Below are positions 17,091 through 26,312 of a DNA stretch of 64,000 nt, piece by piece. A model generated the notes under the pieces. It saw only the letters and a program-made list of their open reading frames with translations. It was not told the DNA's origin and ran no database searches. Origin of the DNA: CAYPHY01 sp964410625. GTDB lineage: Bacteria > Chloroflexota > Anaerolineae > Promineifilales > Promineifilaceae. Position numbers and translations under genes: made by a program. The stretch spans positions 124,001-188,000 of the forward strand of contig CAYPHY010000006.1 in the NCBI GenBank assembly GCA_964410625.1, read 5' to 3'. Within the stretch, counting starts at the first letter, position 1; the number at the start of each line of letters is the position of its first letter.

Positions 17091-17190
17091 CACGGTTTGC
17101 TAAACCGTGCGTTTTGAGCTGCGGTTTAGCAAACCGCGCTACGGGCACTAAATCGTGCGTTCTAAGCTGCGGTTTGGCAAACCGCGCTAC
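17091..17190. repeat. Two tandem copies of the GCGGTTTGGCAAACCGCGCTAC word
   Basis: A 49-base period gives two inverted-repeat units (cgtgcgtt...agctgcggttt[a/g]gcaaaccgcgctac) in the divergent gap between the ECF sigma gene and the small membrane-protein gene at 17271. Unlike most copies in this window, this one is on the 5' side of both neighbours. Confidence 0.65.
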
Positions 17191-17270
17191 AACGTTGCTT
17201 GAAACTTTTCTGCTAATCCGCTGTCTAAAGGGATAGAAAAGCGAAACAACAAACGGAGGTTTGGCAAGAT

Positions 17271-17435
17271 ATGGCTATATTGGAAATGTTGTTGATTGGA
17301 TTTGTGCTGGCGTTGATGCTCGGCTTCATCCTGGCATTTATCCTCTTTATTGTCTATCTACAACAGAAGGAAGACGCGGCCGTGCGGCAGTTCGGCCGTC
17401 TGGTTGATACGGAGGTAACACAAAGACATGTCTGA
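17271..17435 (+). CDS. Small single-pass membrane protein (54 aa)
   Basis: A short gene not previously listed because of its size. ATG at 17271 follows CGGAGGT at 17254-17260. It codes MAILEMLLIGFVLALMLGFI..., one strong transmembrane helix (about residues 4-30), then a charged cytoplasmic tail (QQKEDAAVRQFGRLVDTEVTQRHV). Its stop overlaps the next start in the eight bases ATGTCTGA, showing translational coupling to the 133-residue membrane protein. Good ribosome site, coupling and consistent codon use argue that it is real. Function unknown; the location divergent from an ECF sigma gene suggests an envelope-related role. Confidence 0.7.
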   Translation: MAILEMLLIGFVLALMLGFILAFILFIVYLQQKEDAAVRQFGRLVDTEVTQRHV

Positions 17436-17829
17436 AGAATTTTTCATCCTCACAGGGTTCGTGATTGTATTGTCGATCCCCTTCCTATTCTTCGCCTTTA
17501 TACGCTATCTGCGCTATAAGGAAACCATCACGCTCGCTGAACATGGCTTATTGCGCCCGGAACGGCCGCGCCGCAACCGCGACTTGCTTCGTTGGGGAAT
17601 TGTGATCATGATGTTAGGTCTTGGGGTATCCTGTGGCTTATGGCCGCTAGGCTTTATGATTTCAGGCAGCAGGTTGCCTTTCGGCATCGGCCCGTGGATG
17701 ATCCTCGGTAGTTTGCCCTTCTTCTTCGGTCTGGCGCTGGTGGTGATCCACTGGCTCAATAAGCATGAGAATGGAGATGAGGCCAACGGCCGCGACGAGA
17801 CCATCCCCGACCACAAACAACCAAACTAG
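17428..17829 (+). CDS. Three-helix membrane protein, DUF6249-like
   Basis: A 133-residue membrane protein with hydrophobic helices at about residues 7-27, 53-75 and 87-108. The conserved phrase between helix 1 and 2 (RYLRYKETITLAEHGLLRPERP) is typical of the DUF6249-type proteins found next to ECF sigma genes in many bacteria. The C-terminus is hydrophilic and acidic. It is translationally coupled to the 54-residue membrane protein before it. Together with the divergent sigma/anti-sigma pair this forms a likely envelope-stress module, but no reaction can be assigned. Confidence 0.65.
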   Translation: MSEEFFILTGFVIVLSIPFLFFAFIRYLRYKETITLAEHGLLRPERPRRNRDLLRWGIVIMMLGLGVSCGLWPLGFMISGSRLPFGIGPWMILGSLPFFFGLALVVIHWLNKHENGDEANGRDETIPDHKQPN

Positions 17830-17845
17830 AAGCCAGTTCGAATAT

Positions 17846-17988
17846 TCAACGCAGAGCCGCAGAGAGGCAGAGGCGCAGAGGTTAAATCATTATCTTTGCG
17901 GCTCTGCCTCTTTGCGTCTTTGCGGCTCTGCGTCTTTGCGGCTCTGCCTCTTTGCGTCTTTGCGTCTCTGCCTCTTTGCGTCTCTCCG
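17846..17988. repeat. GCAGAGGCGCAGAG / CTCTGCCTCTTTGCG low-complexity array
   Basis: A purine-word stretch (gcagagccgcagagaggcagaggcg) is followed by many complementary words (ctttgcggctctgcctctttgcgtc), able to fold into one long hairpin. It follows the DUF6249-like gene and precedes an assembly gap. Shorter members of the family occur at 28716-28777 and 31371-31401. Confidence 0.7.
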
Positions 17989-17990
17989 TA

Positions 17991-18200
17991 TTTAGCAACT
18001 TGCTCGGCTCCGGGTTGCCCGCTCAATTCGCAAGACGGCCGTATTNNNNNNNNNNNNNNNNNNNNNNNNNNNNNNNNNNNNNNNNNNNNNNNNNNNNNNN
18101 NNNNNNNNNNNNNNNNNNNNNNNNNNNNNNNNNNNNNNNNNNNNNTTTAGCAACTTGCTCGGCTCCGGGTTGCCCGCTCAATTCGCAAGACGGCCGTATT
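17991..18200. other. Assembly gap flanked by an identical 55-bp repeat
   Basis: One hundred N (18046-18145) lie between two exact 55-bp copies (17991-18045 and 18146-18200). The equal length at both gaps of the window points to unmerged contig ends sharing one k-mer, so the true gap is probably zero and one copy is artificial. No gene is interrupted. The bases 18201-18298 hold a degenerate repeat word (ttctttgtgcctttgtggcg) and the leader of the next gene. Confidence 0.75.
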
Positions 18201-18298
18201 CGTTGTAAACTAGCCGCCATCAAAGAGAATAACCACGAAGGCAGTCAGGTTTTTCTTTGTGCCTTTGTGGCGAACTGTTTTCACAGGAGAGAACCCAG

Positions 18299-19843
18299 AT
18301 GGCAATCCCCATTCCTAGTATGTTATTGAAACAACTGCACACCTTTGGCAGCCTGAAAAACGACAAGCAGGGCGTCCGTTTTTCGGTCAAAAATCGCCTC
18401 AGCGATGCGACTCTGACCGGCTTGCAGAGTGTTAAGTTTGACGGCCGTGAAGTCCCCCTCTCGGCAATTACCATCTATCTGGAAGATGGAACAACGACCA
18501 CGCCAGAGGCGATCGACCAAAACTCCCTCCCCTTCCCCTTGCGCCGCACGCTGGACATTGTTGCGGCCGTTGAGCCGCTGCCCGTTGGCAAACACGCCAT
18601 CGAAGTACGTTTCGATACCAAACCTTTCGGCAAGTTGAAACTGAATGTTGAAGATGCGATCAGCGAGGAGACACAGCAGGTGACGCGCATTCCCCGCGAC
18701 GCGGCCGATGATTACGGCGATGATGCGATCAAAGCACGGCAAAAGTTCATTGAATCCTTCAGCGGGGTCAAACTGCAACACCTGCCCCATTACTCCTTTG
18801 ACCCGCACATGTTGCAGGGCAACATCGAAAACTTTACCGGTGTGGCGCAAATTCCCATCGGTTTCGCCGGACCGCTCACCATTCACGGCGAACATGCCCA
18901 GGGGGAGTTCATTGTCCCGCTGGCGACTACCGAAGGGACGCTGGTCGCTTCCTACAATCGCGGGATGAAAATCCTCAATCTCTCCGGTGGTGTCACTTGT
19001 AGCGTGGTGGGTGATGCGATGCAACGCGCCCCGGTCTTTGTCTTTGAAGATGCGCGACAGGCACGCGATTTCGTTGATTGGGTGCATAAAAACGAGGATA
19101 AGATCGCCGCAGAAGCAGAGGCAACTTCCAGTGTTGCCAAATTGAAGATGATCGATCCTTATCTGGCGAGCAAGTTCGCCTATTTGCGCTTTAACTTCTC
19201 CACGGGGGACGCAGCCGGGCAAAATATGGTCGGCCGTGCCACCTTCGCCGCCTGTAGTTGGATTATTGACAACTACAAGGGGATCAAAAACTTCTTCCTG
19301 GAGTCGAATCTGGCGACGGACAAGAAGGCTTCGCAGGTGAATGTGATGCACACGCGCGGCAAGCGGGTGACGGCCGAAGCGACGATCAAGCGCGATGTGC
19401 TGATCCAACACATGCGCGTCGAGCCGGAAAAGCTGTTCTATCACGCTGGAATCGCCAACGTCGGCGCGATCCTCTCCGGTGCGAACAACAACGGCCTGCA
19501 CTCCGCCAACGGGATCACCGCCATGTTCATCGCCACCGGGCAGGATGTAGCCAATGTCTCCGAATCTTCGGCGGGGATCATCTACACCAACCTGACGCCG
19601 GAAAAAGACCTCTACATCTCAATCACCATCCCCTCGCTGATCGTCGCCACCTATGGCGGCGGAACGGGGCTGGCAACACAGCAAGAGTGTTTGAAGCTGC
19701 TCGGTTGCGCCGGAAAGGGGAAGGTCAACAAGCTGGCGGAGATCATCGCCGGGGTGGTGTTGGCCGGGGAAATCTCCCTCGCTTCGGCTATCTCCTCGTC
19801 GGATTGGGTTTCCAGCCACGAACAGTACGGCCGCAATCGTTAA
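18299..19843 (+). CDS. Hydroxymethylglutaryl-CoA reductase with extra N-terminal domain
   Basis: A 514-residue HMG-CoA reductase, the NADPH-dependent enzyme that makes mevalonate for isoprenoids. The catalytic residues of the family are all visible: Glu in TTEGTLVASYNRG, Lys in SNLATDKKASQVN, Asp in ATGQDVANV, and the C-terminal His in SDWVSSHEQYG. ENFTGVAQIPIGFAGPL and GDAAGQNM are further family marks. The biosynthetic class I pattern fits better than the degradative class II. Residues 1 to about 120 are not part of the enzyme. They read FSVKNRLSDATLTGL, FDGREVPLSAITIYLEDG and VGKHAIEVRFDT, resembling the DUF6379 / C-glycoside deglycosidase beta-subunit domain. The start at 18299 follows CAGGAGAG. 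The gene stands alone. Confidence 0.9.
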   Translation: MAIPIPSMLLKQLHTFGSLKNDKQGVRFSVKNRLSDATLTGLQSVKFDGREVPLSAITIYLEDGTTTTPEAIDQNSLPFPLRRTLDIVAAVEPLPVGKHAIEVRFDTKPFGKLKLNVEDAISEETQQVTRIPRDAADDYGDDAIKARQKFIESFSGVKLQHLPHYSFDPHMLQGNIENFTGVAQIPIGFAGPLTIHGEHAQGEFIVPLATTEGTLVASYNRGMKILNLSGGVTCSVVGDAMQRAPVFVFEDARQARDFVDWVHKNEDKIAAEAEATSSVAKLKMIDPYLASKFAYLRFNFSTGDAAGQNMVGRATFAACSWIIDNYKGIKNFFLESNLATDKKASQVNVMHTRGKRVTAEATIKRDVLIQHMRVEPEKLFYHAGIANVGAILSGANNNGLHSANGITAMFIATGQDVANVSESSAGIIYTNLTPEKDLYISITIPSLIVATYGGGTGLATQQECLKLLGCAGKGKVNKLAEIIAGVVLAGEISLASAISSSDWVSSHEQYGRNR

Positions 19844-19869
19844 CTAAACAGCTTTGACGGTTTTCTGTC

Positions 19870-20748
19870 TCAGACGTGGATTTCCGTCATTGGTGGTTGC
19901 GCCAACGGCCGCCGGCAAAACGATACACACGCTGCCAGCCGCGCTACGACCTGGGCGTCGGGCGCTCCTGCGTCCACTGCCTCCGGGTGCAACTCGATAG
20001 AGACCGAGCCGTCATAGCCATCGGCAGCCAACAACCGCAAAAATCGCTGCAAATCCAGATGGCCGTCTTCGGGATGGCGATGTTCGCGGTCGTCGTAGTT
20101 GCTGAGATGGACATGACGCACGCGGCCGCCAAAACGGGGATAAACATCGGCTGGTTGTTCGCCCCAGGTCCCCACATGGGTCGTGTCCAGCGTGATATGG
20201 GGGAAACGGGCCATCGCCTCTGGCGAGTTCCATAGTGCGAAATCCCAACGACGGCCGAAGTAGGTTACTTTCGGCATATTTTCAATGCATAGCTTGACGG
20301 CCGTCTGTGCTTGCAAAGCGGGATAGGCATCTGACAAAAGCCAATCGCGGTATTGTCGTTCGGAAGGGGAGAAGGGCAATGGCAGCGGAAACGCTCGCCT
20401 GCCGGTGCGCAAGAACGCATAGCTCATCCGCCAGGGGAGGTGATGGACAACGACCGTTGCGCCGACCGCTTCCGCGAGTTCGGCCGAGGCGCGGACCAGC
20501 CCCGGTTGCCCGCCCGGCCACCCTTCTACATCCATAAATGGCGTGTGGATCGCCAGCACCGGCAATGAATAACGGTTGCTCAATCGTGCCAGATAGTCAG
20601 GCTGGCGGCTGTCCCAGTGTTGGTCAACCATCACCTCCAGGCCATCGAACCCGGCCTCGGCCGCCAGCGCAAAGCAGCGCTCCAGGCCATAGGACCATAG
20701 CGAACCACTGGAGAGGATAATCGGTATGTCTGACGTGCTTGAACTCAT
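19870..20748 (-). CDS. Sugar phosphate isomerase/epimerase-like TIM barrel (AP endonuclease 2 superfamily)
   Basis: A 292-residue protein of the xylose-isomerase-like TIM-barrel superfamily. Metal-binding positions are visible as LCIENMPK (Glu), HITLDTTHVGTWG (Asp, His), RVRHVHLSNYDD (His) and SVSIELHPEAV (Glu). The N-terminus (IPIILSSGSLWSYGLERCFALAAEAGFDGLEVMVD) fits the first strand and helix. Such proteins isomerise or epimerise sugars or inositols, and endonuclease IV has the same fold; the HLSNYDD and TLDTTH patterns favour the sugar-type branch. It converges on the HMG-CoA reductase gene with a 26-base gap. Substrate unknown. Confidence 0.8.
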   Translation of the reverse strand: MSSSTSDIPIILSSGSLWSYGLERCFALAAEAGFDGLEVMVDQHWDSRQPDYLARLSNRYSLPVLAIHTPFMDVEGWPGGQPGLVRASAELAEAVGATVVVHHLPWRMSYAFLRTGRRAFPLPLPFSPSERQYRDWLLSDAYPALQAQTAVKLCIENMPKVTYFGRRWDFALWNSPEAMARFPHITLDTTHVGTWGEQPADVYPRFGGRVRHVHLSNYDDREHRHPEDGHLDLQRFLRLLAADGYDGSVSIELHPEAVDAGAPDAQVVARLAACVSFCRRPLAQPPMTEIHV

Positions 20749-21169
20749 TAAGAAGTTATATCAGCATCAGATCATGCGGCAAAGTGGAACCCATAAAGAG
20801 GACATGCCAGTTGTGCTGCGGGATCGACCGTCGTAATAACTGGTTCGGCAAAGGTCACGGTTTTGGGTCGCCTGGCCGGATCACTCTCGCCTCTGTCTGC
20901 GACATGAACCAGAAAATGGCACAAATTGGATAATGACAAAAAGGATAGCTTAATAAAAGCCGCTTAAGCGTTTCTCATTCTCGTTTCCTTTTTGTTAGAT
21001 AAGCATATAAACGGACGGCCGCTACTTGACTTGGCTAATGTTTCCAGCAAAAATGTATCTTGAAACTTTATGTTTTCCAAAGCGTAAAAGATAGTGACGT
21101 GATTTGCCAAATCGCGTTATAAAAGAAGCGTAATTCTCGCCTTACGACAACAGGCGATAAAGGGCAATA
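20749..21169. other. Intergenic region with no supported gene
   Basis: About 420 bases between divergent genes. I see a 55-codon leftward open frame from a TTG (20939 to 20772) without a ribosome site and therefore do not call it. One copy of the GTGATTTGCCAAATCGCG word is at about 21100-21118. It presumably contains the promoters of both flanking genes. Confidence 0.5.
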
Positions 21170-21862
21170 ATGTTTTTCTTCGATCCATATTATTTGATAT
21201 TCGCACTTCCTGGTTTGCTACTTGGCTTGTGGGCGCAGGCGCGGGTTCGTGGGGCTTTTAATAAGTATTCCCAGGTGCGAACGGCGCGGAATGTGACCGG
21301 GGCGCAAGTGGCGCGTGCCTTGCTCGATGAGCAGGGGCTACATGATGTGGTGATAGAGGAGACGCAGGGCTTCCTCAGCGATCATTATGATCCGCGCACT
21401 CGTGTCTTGCGTCTCAGTCCAGATGTTTATCGCACGCCGAGCGTCGCCGCCGCCGGAGTTGCTGCCCACGAGATGGGCCATGCCCTCCAGCACGCCGCCG
21501 GATATGCACCGCTGCAATTACGCAGCGCGATTGTGCCGGTGGCCCAGTTTGGCAGTTCGCTGGCGCCGATCCTCTTTATTATCGGTTTTTTGCTCAACTT
21601 CACTACGCTGGCCTGGGCCGGGGTGATCCTCTTCGCTGGGGCTGTGCTCTTCACGCTGGTGACGTTGCCGGTGGAGTTTGACGCTAGCAAGCGGGCCAAG
21701 GCGCTGCTGACCAGCAGTGGCATCATGGTTGGCGAGGAAATCAGAGGGGTGGACAAGGTGTTGGACGCGGCCGCCCTGACCTATGTCGCTGCGGCCGTTG
21801 CTGCCATCGGCCAACTGCTCTACTATGTCCTCTTGCTTAGTGGTGGGCGGAGTAGAGACTAA
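21170..21862 (+). CDS. YugP-type zinc metallopeptidase (membrane)
   Basis: A 230-residue membrane-bound putative zinc protease of the YugP / DUF2227-like group. The zinc motif HEMGH (HExxH) lies in AAHEMGHALQHAAGYAPLQLR at about residue 103. An N-terminal helix (YYLIFALPGLLLGLWAQ) and three C-terminal hydrophobic helices (GSSLAPILFIIGFLLNF, AGVILFAGAVLFTLVTLPVEFDAS, and one near the end) anchor it. The FDASKRA motif after helix 3 is characteristic of the family. Length matches the usual 225-235 residues. Its substrate is unknown. The last residues (GRSRD, stop) are supplied by the start of a GAGA-word repeat. Confidence 0.88.
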   Translation: MFFFDPYYLIFALPGLLLGLWAQARVRGAFNKYSQVRTARNVTGAQVARALLDEQGLHDVVIEETQGFLSDHYDPRTRVLRLSPDVYRTPSVAAAGVAAHEMGHALQHAAGYAPLQLRSAIVPVAQFGSSLAPILFIIGFLLNFTTLAWAGVILFAGAVLFTLVTLPVEFDASKRAKALLTSSGIMVGEEIRGVDKVLDAAALTYVAAAVAAIGQLLYYVLLLSGGRSRD

Positions 21863-21945
21863 AAAAGAGACTGAGAGACTAAGAGATTGGGAGACTATAG
21901 CCTTCCAATCTCCCAATCTCTTAGCCTCTTAATCTCCTAATCTCT
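21861..21945. repeat. GAGATTGGGAGACT-word inverted repeat
   Basis: Perfect 14-bp arms CTAAGAGATTGGGA (21879-21892) and 21911-21924 lie within a longer imperfect hairpin. The element is between the convergent zinc protease and MoaD/ThiS-like genes and probably serves as a two-way 3'-end structure. Confidence 0.75.
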
Positions 21946-21949
21946 TTCC

Positions 21950-22245
21950 TCACCCCCCAGCCATCGCGCCAACAACCCGAAAAGGCTCTTTCCCGGTCGC
22001 AATCTCGTCGGGTAGTGGGGCGTCGGCCGCTTCGTGAGATAAATCCTGCCCACAAGCGAAAAAGCGGATGAAGGCGCGACGTTGCTGGGTGGCATGATCG
22101 CGGATCGTCCCACGCAACATCGGGTACTTCGCTTCTAGCGCGTCCAAAATCGCCCCTTGCGTAATCGCTCCCTCTAACTGAAGCGTTACTTCCCCATCCA
22201 CACGGGCCAGCGTCCGCAGGTGGGTTGGGAGTACAACGCGGACCA

Positions 22246-22249
<4 letters not shown>
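21950..22249 (-). CDS. MoaD/ThiS-family ubiquitin-like sulfur carrier
   Basis: A 99-residue beta-grasp protein that ends in Gly-Gly (VVGAMAGG), the C-terminus that is adenylated and thiocarboxylated in sulfur carriers such as MoaD and ThiS. The N-terminal half (VRVVLPTHLRTLARVDGEVTLQLEGAITQGAILDALEAKYP) matches the family, while the central insertion RRAFIRFFACGQDLSHEAADAPLP is typical of the stand-alone MoaD/ThiS proteins found beside BNR-repeat genes. Its start overlaps the upstream BNR gene by four bases (ATGA). No molybdopterin or thiamine gene is nearby, so its pathway is uncertain; it might serve cysteine-type or thioacid synthesis. Confidence 0.85.
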
Positions 22250-23358
<1,109 letters not shown>

Positions 23359-23383
23359 CGTTACCTCCAAAGTTAATAGTATT

Positions 23384-23447
23384 GTAGCGCGATTTGGTAA
23401 ATCGCGTCCGAACGCCTTGCCGGACAATCCGGAGGATTGTCGCTACG
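23384..23447. repeat. Composite of two repeat words
   Basis: GTAGCGCGATTTGGTAAATCGCG is directly followed by GGACAATCCGGAGGATTGTCGCTAC-type sequence. The two word families share the end GTAGCG/CGCTAC, so the whole element can fold end to end. It lies between two leftward genes, downstream of DinB. Confidence 0.65.
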
Positions 23448-23457
23448 GTTGCAGTTG

Positions 23458-24039
23458 TTATTCATTGAGCAGCGGAGGTTCAACGACATGCCCTCCCAAG
23501 TCGCCTAGCTCAAAGTTTTCCAAGCCTTGCATCCCCAACATCAGCACTAATTCGCCGCCGTGATGCAGGTCGTGGGCCATGATCCGCCAGAGTGTCCATT
23601 GGAGCGAGATGGCATAGGTGTTGCCACGCCAGACGTGGCGATACGTTTTTTGCAGATCATCCACCGTCCAGGTCTGGAGGGTTTGCTCGATCATCCGCGT
23701 GGATGCTTCCAGCCACTTCACCAATTCGGCCGCCTGATCAGTAATCGCCAGTGCATCCTCGACGACGTAGCGGTTGCCGTGTGCGTCTTCCTCCCAGGTT
23801 TCGATTTGCGAGGCCAACTTTTCGCTGCCTGGAGCTTCCATGCACCGGAACCAATCAATGGGTCCCAGGGCGATGTGGCGGACAAGTTCACCAACGGAGC
23901 GAAGATGAGGTGACGGCCGCCACTCCAGTTGTTCGGCCGTTAGGGGTTCAACCGCCTTGATGATACTCTGCCGATAGCCTTCCCAACCCTCATAGACCAT
24001 CTTGAGCGAGTTTGAGGTTGCAGATGAGGTGGATGCCAT
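23458..24039 (-). CDS. DinB-family protein
   Basis: A 193-residue DinB-like four-helix protein. Candidate metal ligands are His in LVRHIALGPIDWF, and the pair in IMAHDLHHGGELVLML, which is the usual third-helix motif of the family. The N-terminus begins with a Ser/Thr-rich tail before MVYEGWEGYRQSIIKAVEPLTAEQLEWRP, the typical helix 1. A second start at the MVYEG Met is possible. It is the third DinB-fold gene in 10 kb, not adjacent to the other two. Thiol-dependent transfer or detoxification is the family expectation, with no specific reaction known. Confidence 0.82.
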   Translation of the reverse strand: MASTSSATSNSLKMVYEGWEGYRQSIIKAVEPLTAEQLEWRPSPHLRSVGELVRHIALGPIDWFRCMEAPGSEKLASQIETWEEDAHGNRYVVEDALAITDQAAELVKWLEASTRMIEQTLQTWTVDDLQKTYRHVWRGNTYAISLQWTLWRIMAHDLHHGGELVLMLGMQGLENFELGDLGGHVVEPPLLNE

Positions 24040-24134
24040 AGATTCTTGGGAGTTCCAATAATTTCTAAAACAAAGGATAAATGGGGTTTATTTTGTAAGC
24101 CTCGACATTATAGAATATTTGTTCCAGTACGTCA

Positions 24135-24668
24135 ATGGGCATTGGGAACCGAAAGGGTGTAAATGCCCTCTCGATTCGCGCTATTGCCGAGCAGATTGAG
24201 TATAGTCCCGCCGGTCTCTATGAGTACTTCGGTAGCAAGGAAGAGATCATTCAGGCCGTTTGCAACCAGGGGCATGAACGGCTGCTGGCTGCCCTGTTGC
24301 TGGTAGATAAATCGCTTCCGGCCAGTGAATATCTGATCGCTCTGGGACATGCTTACATCAACTTTGCTTTGCGCTATCCCGATTACTATTTATTGATGTT
24401 TGCCAACGCCCCAGAATACAATTTGGCCGGAATAGGGAGTGAAGGTTCTGGGTATGGCGTGTTGCTGGAAGCGATCCGGCGAGGGGTAGCAGAAGGTGTT
24501 TTCAAGCGCCGCGAAAACTATGGGGTTGAAGCGATGGGCTATCATGCCTGGGCTTTGGTGCATGGCATTGCCATGCTACGTATTACCTATCTCCGTGATT
24601 ATCCGGCCGATTTTGAGACGGCTGATCACGAAACGTTGCTCTCTTTCAGCCGGGGGCTGGCCTGCTAA
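24135..24668 (+). pseudogene. TetR-family regulator lacking its first helix
   Basis: A 177-residue reading frame that joins the TetR DNA-binding domain part-way: NALSIRAIAEQIEYSPAGLYEYFGSKEEIIQAV is the recognition region, but the expected first helix (about 20 residues ending AxxLFxxxG) is absent. Upstream in-frame sequence stops at 24111 and neither other frame restores it. The ligand-binding half is intact through SFSRGLAC. It may be a decayed gene, or a product with impaired DNA binding. A dyad that looks like its operator lies just downstream at 24687, followed by a 45-codon fragment. No ribosome site is evident before ATG 24135. Confidence 0.65.
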
Positions 24669-24686
24669 ATTTTTTTGTCGAATACT

Positions 24687-24715
24687 GAACGTCGTTCGGT
24701 TTACAAACGACGTTC
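24687..24715. promoter_or_regulatory. Candidate TetR operator
   Basis: GAACGTCGTT, nine bases, AACGACGTTC: a 29-bp dyad with perfect 10-bp arms between the TetR remnant and the short reading frame at 24730. Size and symmetry fit a TetR-family operator. Since the regulator appears truncated, this may be a relic. Confidence 0.5.
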
Positions 24716-24729
24716 AATAAGGAAAACAC

Positions 24730-24867
24730 ATGACTATAGCAAATCTAATCCAAATTCCTCTCAAACAGAGCATCCCTACGCTGCTCAAAGAGAGTTGGCG
24801 ACAAAACAAACCACTCACGTTAGTTGGGCTATCATTCGTCAATGACAAGGTAAGGGATGAGGGATGA
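24730..24867 (+). pseudogene. N-terminal remnant of a TetR-controlled gene
   Basis: A 45-codon frame, MTIANLIQIPLKQSIPTLLK..., that reads like the amphipathic N-terminus of a larger, probably membrane, protein (ESWRQNKPLTLVGLSFV) and then runs into the dispersed word gtaagggatgagggatga, which supplies VRDEG and the stop. The repeat's partner (caccttgtcattcatcc) follows at about 24901-24920. I infer that the rest of the gene was lost and the 3' end replaced by a repeat. AAGGAAAAC precedes the ATG. The original product is not recognisable. Confidence 0.4.
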
Positions 24868-24914
24868 AGTTTGTTCCTGCCTTCACCCTGTCAGCCTATT
24901 AGTCACCTTGTCAT

Positions 24915-26312
24915 TCATCCTCGCGGCCAGTATAAGACTCGTGATTGGCCGATTAACGCGTCCCATACGTCGCCGAGTGTGTCGGCCAAGGCGATAGGAC
25001 GGCCGAGTTTATCGGCCACATCTTGTGGCGAAAGATCATCGAGGGTGATGGTGTCGGGATGGTCGAACATCACACGGGGCAAAATGACGAGATCGCCATA
25101 ACCCGTCTGCTCAAGCTGTTGTATGACATCGTTACCCATCAGCAGCCCGGCAACAGTGATGGAATCGCCCAAGCGCAGATTGACGGCCGCCAGTACATCC
25201 AGCTCTATGCCGACTAACTCTTGGAACTCGGCCGCGGTCTCATGGAGTGTTGGGGCGAAGAGTGTGGCGGTTACTAAGGTCAGGCGGTGGAATTCATTGG
25301 GTAACGGCCGTCCTGCTTGTTGCCAGGCGGCGATCTCCTCCTGCAATGCCTCCCACTCATCCAGGAATTGGCGCACCATTCCCAGCCCGTTTTCATGTAA
25401 CTGCTGGCCGTCATATGCTTCGAACGGCGGCACCTCACGGCCGGTGACCAGGTACCATTCATCGGTCAGATAGACAAAACGGATGCCCAGTGTCCGCTGA
25501 AATTCGCGCTGCAACGGCTCAATATAGTCCAGGACGGCGGCGGCTTCCTCTTTTGTATGCGGCCGCATCTTGTATTTATGTTGGCGGGTCAGGCCAACCG
25601 GCACAACGCTGATTGAAACAACGCCCCCATCCCCCTCCTTTGCCGGATAGAGTACAGTTAATTCACGTATCGAGCGTTCTAACCAGCGGCCGTCGTTCAC
25701 TTCTGGCACAATCACCAACTGGGTATGCACTTCGATGTTGCGCTCGGCCAGCCAACGCAGTTGCTCCACGATGTCCAGCGCTTTGTCGTTGCGCAAGAAA
25801 CGACGGCGCAGTTCTGTATCGGTGACGTGGACGGAGACATACAGCGGCGAAAGGCGCATCGTTTCAATCCGCCACCAATCATGCTCGCTCAAATTGGTCA
25901 AGGTCACATAGTGGCCGAAGAGGAAGGAGTAGCGGTAATCGTCATCCTTGATGTAAAGTGTGCGCCGGAAACGGGGGGCCATTTGCAGTACAAAGCAAAA
26001 TTCGCAGAGATTGTTGCAGCAGCGGATGTCGGTATCAAAAGTCGGGTGGTCAAAGAGCAAACCCAGGCTCTGGTTATAGTCGCGCTCCGCCTCAAAGAGC
26101 AGGTACTCCTCGCCGCGACGTACCAGCAACTCCAGATACTCATCCGCGCCATAATATTGCACATCAATGACATCCTGTACCGGCTGGTCATTGATCGCCA
26201 ATAGCTCGTCTCCGGGGATAATACCGATCTCGGCCGCCACGCTGTCTGGCTCGACCCCGGTAATTCGGCCACCGGCAAAGGTGGTTAGATCGATCTCCTG
26301 AAAAAGTGTCAT
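24915..26312 (-). CDS. DUF512 radical-SAM-type protein with N-terminal PDZ domain
   Basis: A 465-residue iron-sulfur protein. Residues about 10-60 form a PDZ-like domain (GGRITGVEPDSVAAEIGIIPGDELLAIND). RCCNNLCEFCFV then supplies a CxxxCxxC cluster motif of radical-SAM type, and the C-terminal half is DUF512. The family is common in Firmicutes, Cyanobacteria and Chloroflexi, and I know it from neighbourhoods that contain der and cmk; its reaction is unknown. The start at 26312 makes a four-base ATGA overlap with the corrected cmk stop. An open frame extending across the N gap to 26723 is an artefact of that gap. It is the last gene of the scpB-rluB-cmk operon. Confidence 0.85.
   Translation of the reverse strand: MTLFQEIDLTTFAGGRITGVEPDSVAAEIGIIPGDELLAINDQPVQDVIDVQYYGADEYLELLVRRGEEYLLFEAERDYNQSLGLLFDHPTFDTDIRCCNNLCEFCFVLQMAPRFRRTLYIKDDDYRYSFLFGHYVTLTNLSEHDWWRIETMRLSPLYVSVHVTDTELRRRFLRNDKALDIVEQLRWLAERNIEVHTQLVIVPEVNDGRWLERSIRELTVLYPAKEGDGGVVSISVVPVGLTRQHKYKMRPHTKEEAAAVLDYIEPLQREFQRTLGIRFVYLTDEWYLVTGREVPPFEAYDGQQLHENGLGMVRQFLDEWEALQEEIAAWQQAGRPLPNEFHRLTLVTATLFAPTLHETAAEFQELVGIELDVLAAVNLRLGDSITVAGLLMGNDVIQQLEQTGYGDLVILPRVMFDHPDTITLDDLSPQDVADKLGRPIALADTLGDVWDALIGQSRVLYWPRG

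Noticed and set aside
18023..18329. Frames containing N between 17896 and 18329
   Set aside because: They span the assembly gap and consist of repeat words.
20772..20939. Leftward 55-codon frame with plausible composition (ESDPARRPKTVTFAEP...)
   Set aside because: It starts with TTG, has no ribosome site and no recognisable family.
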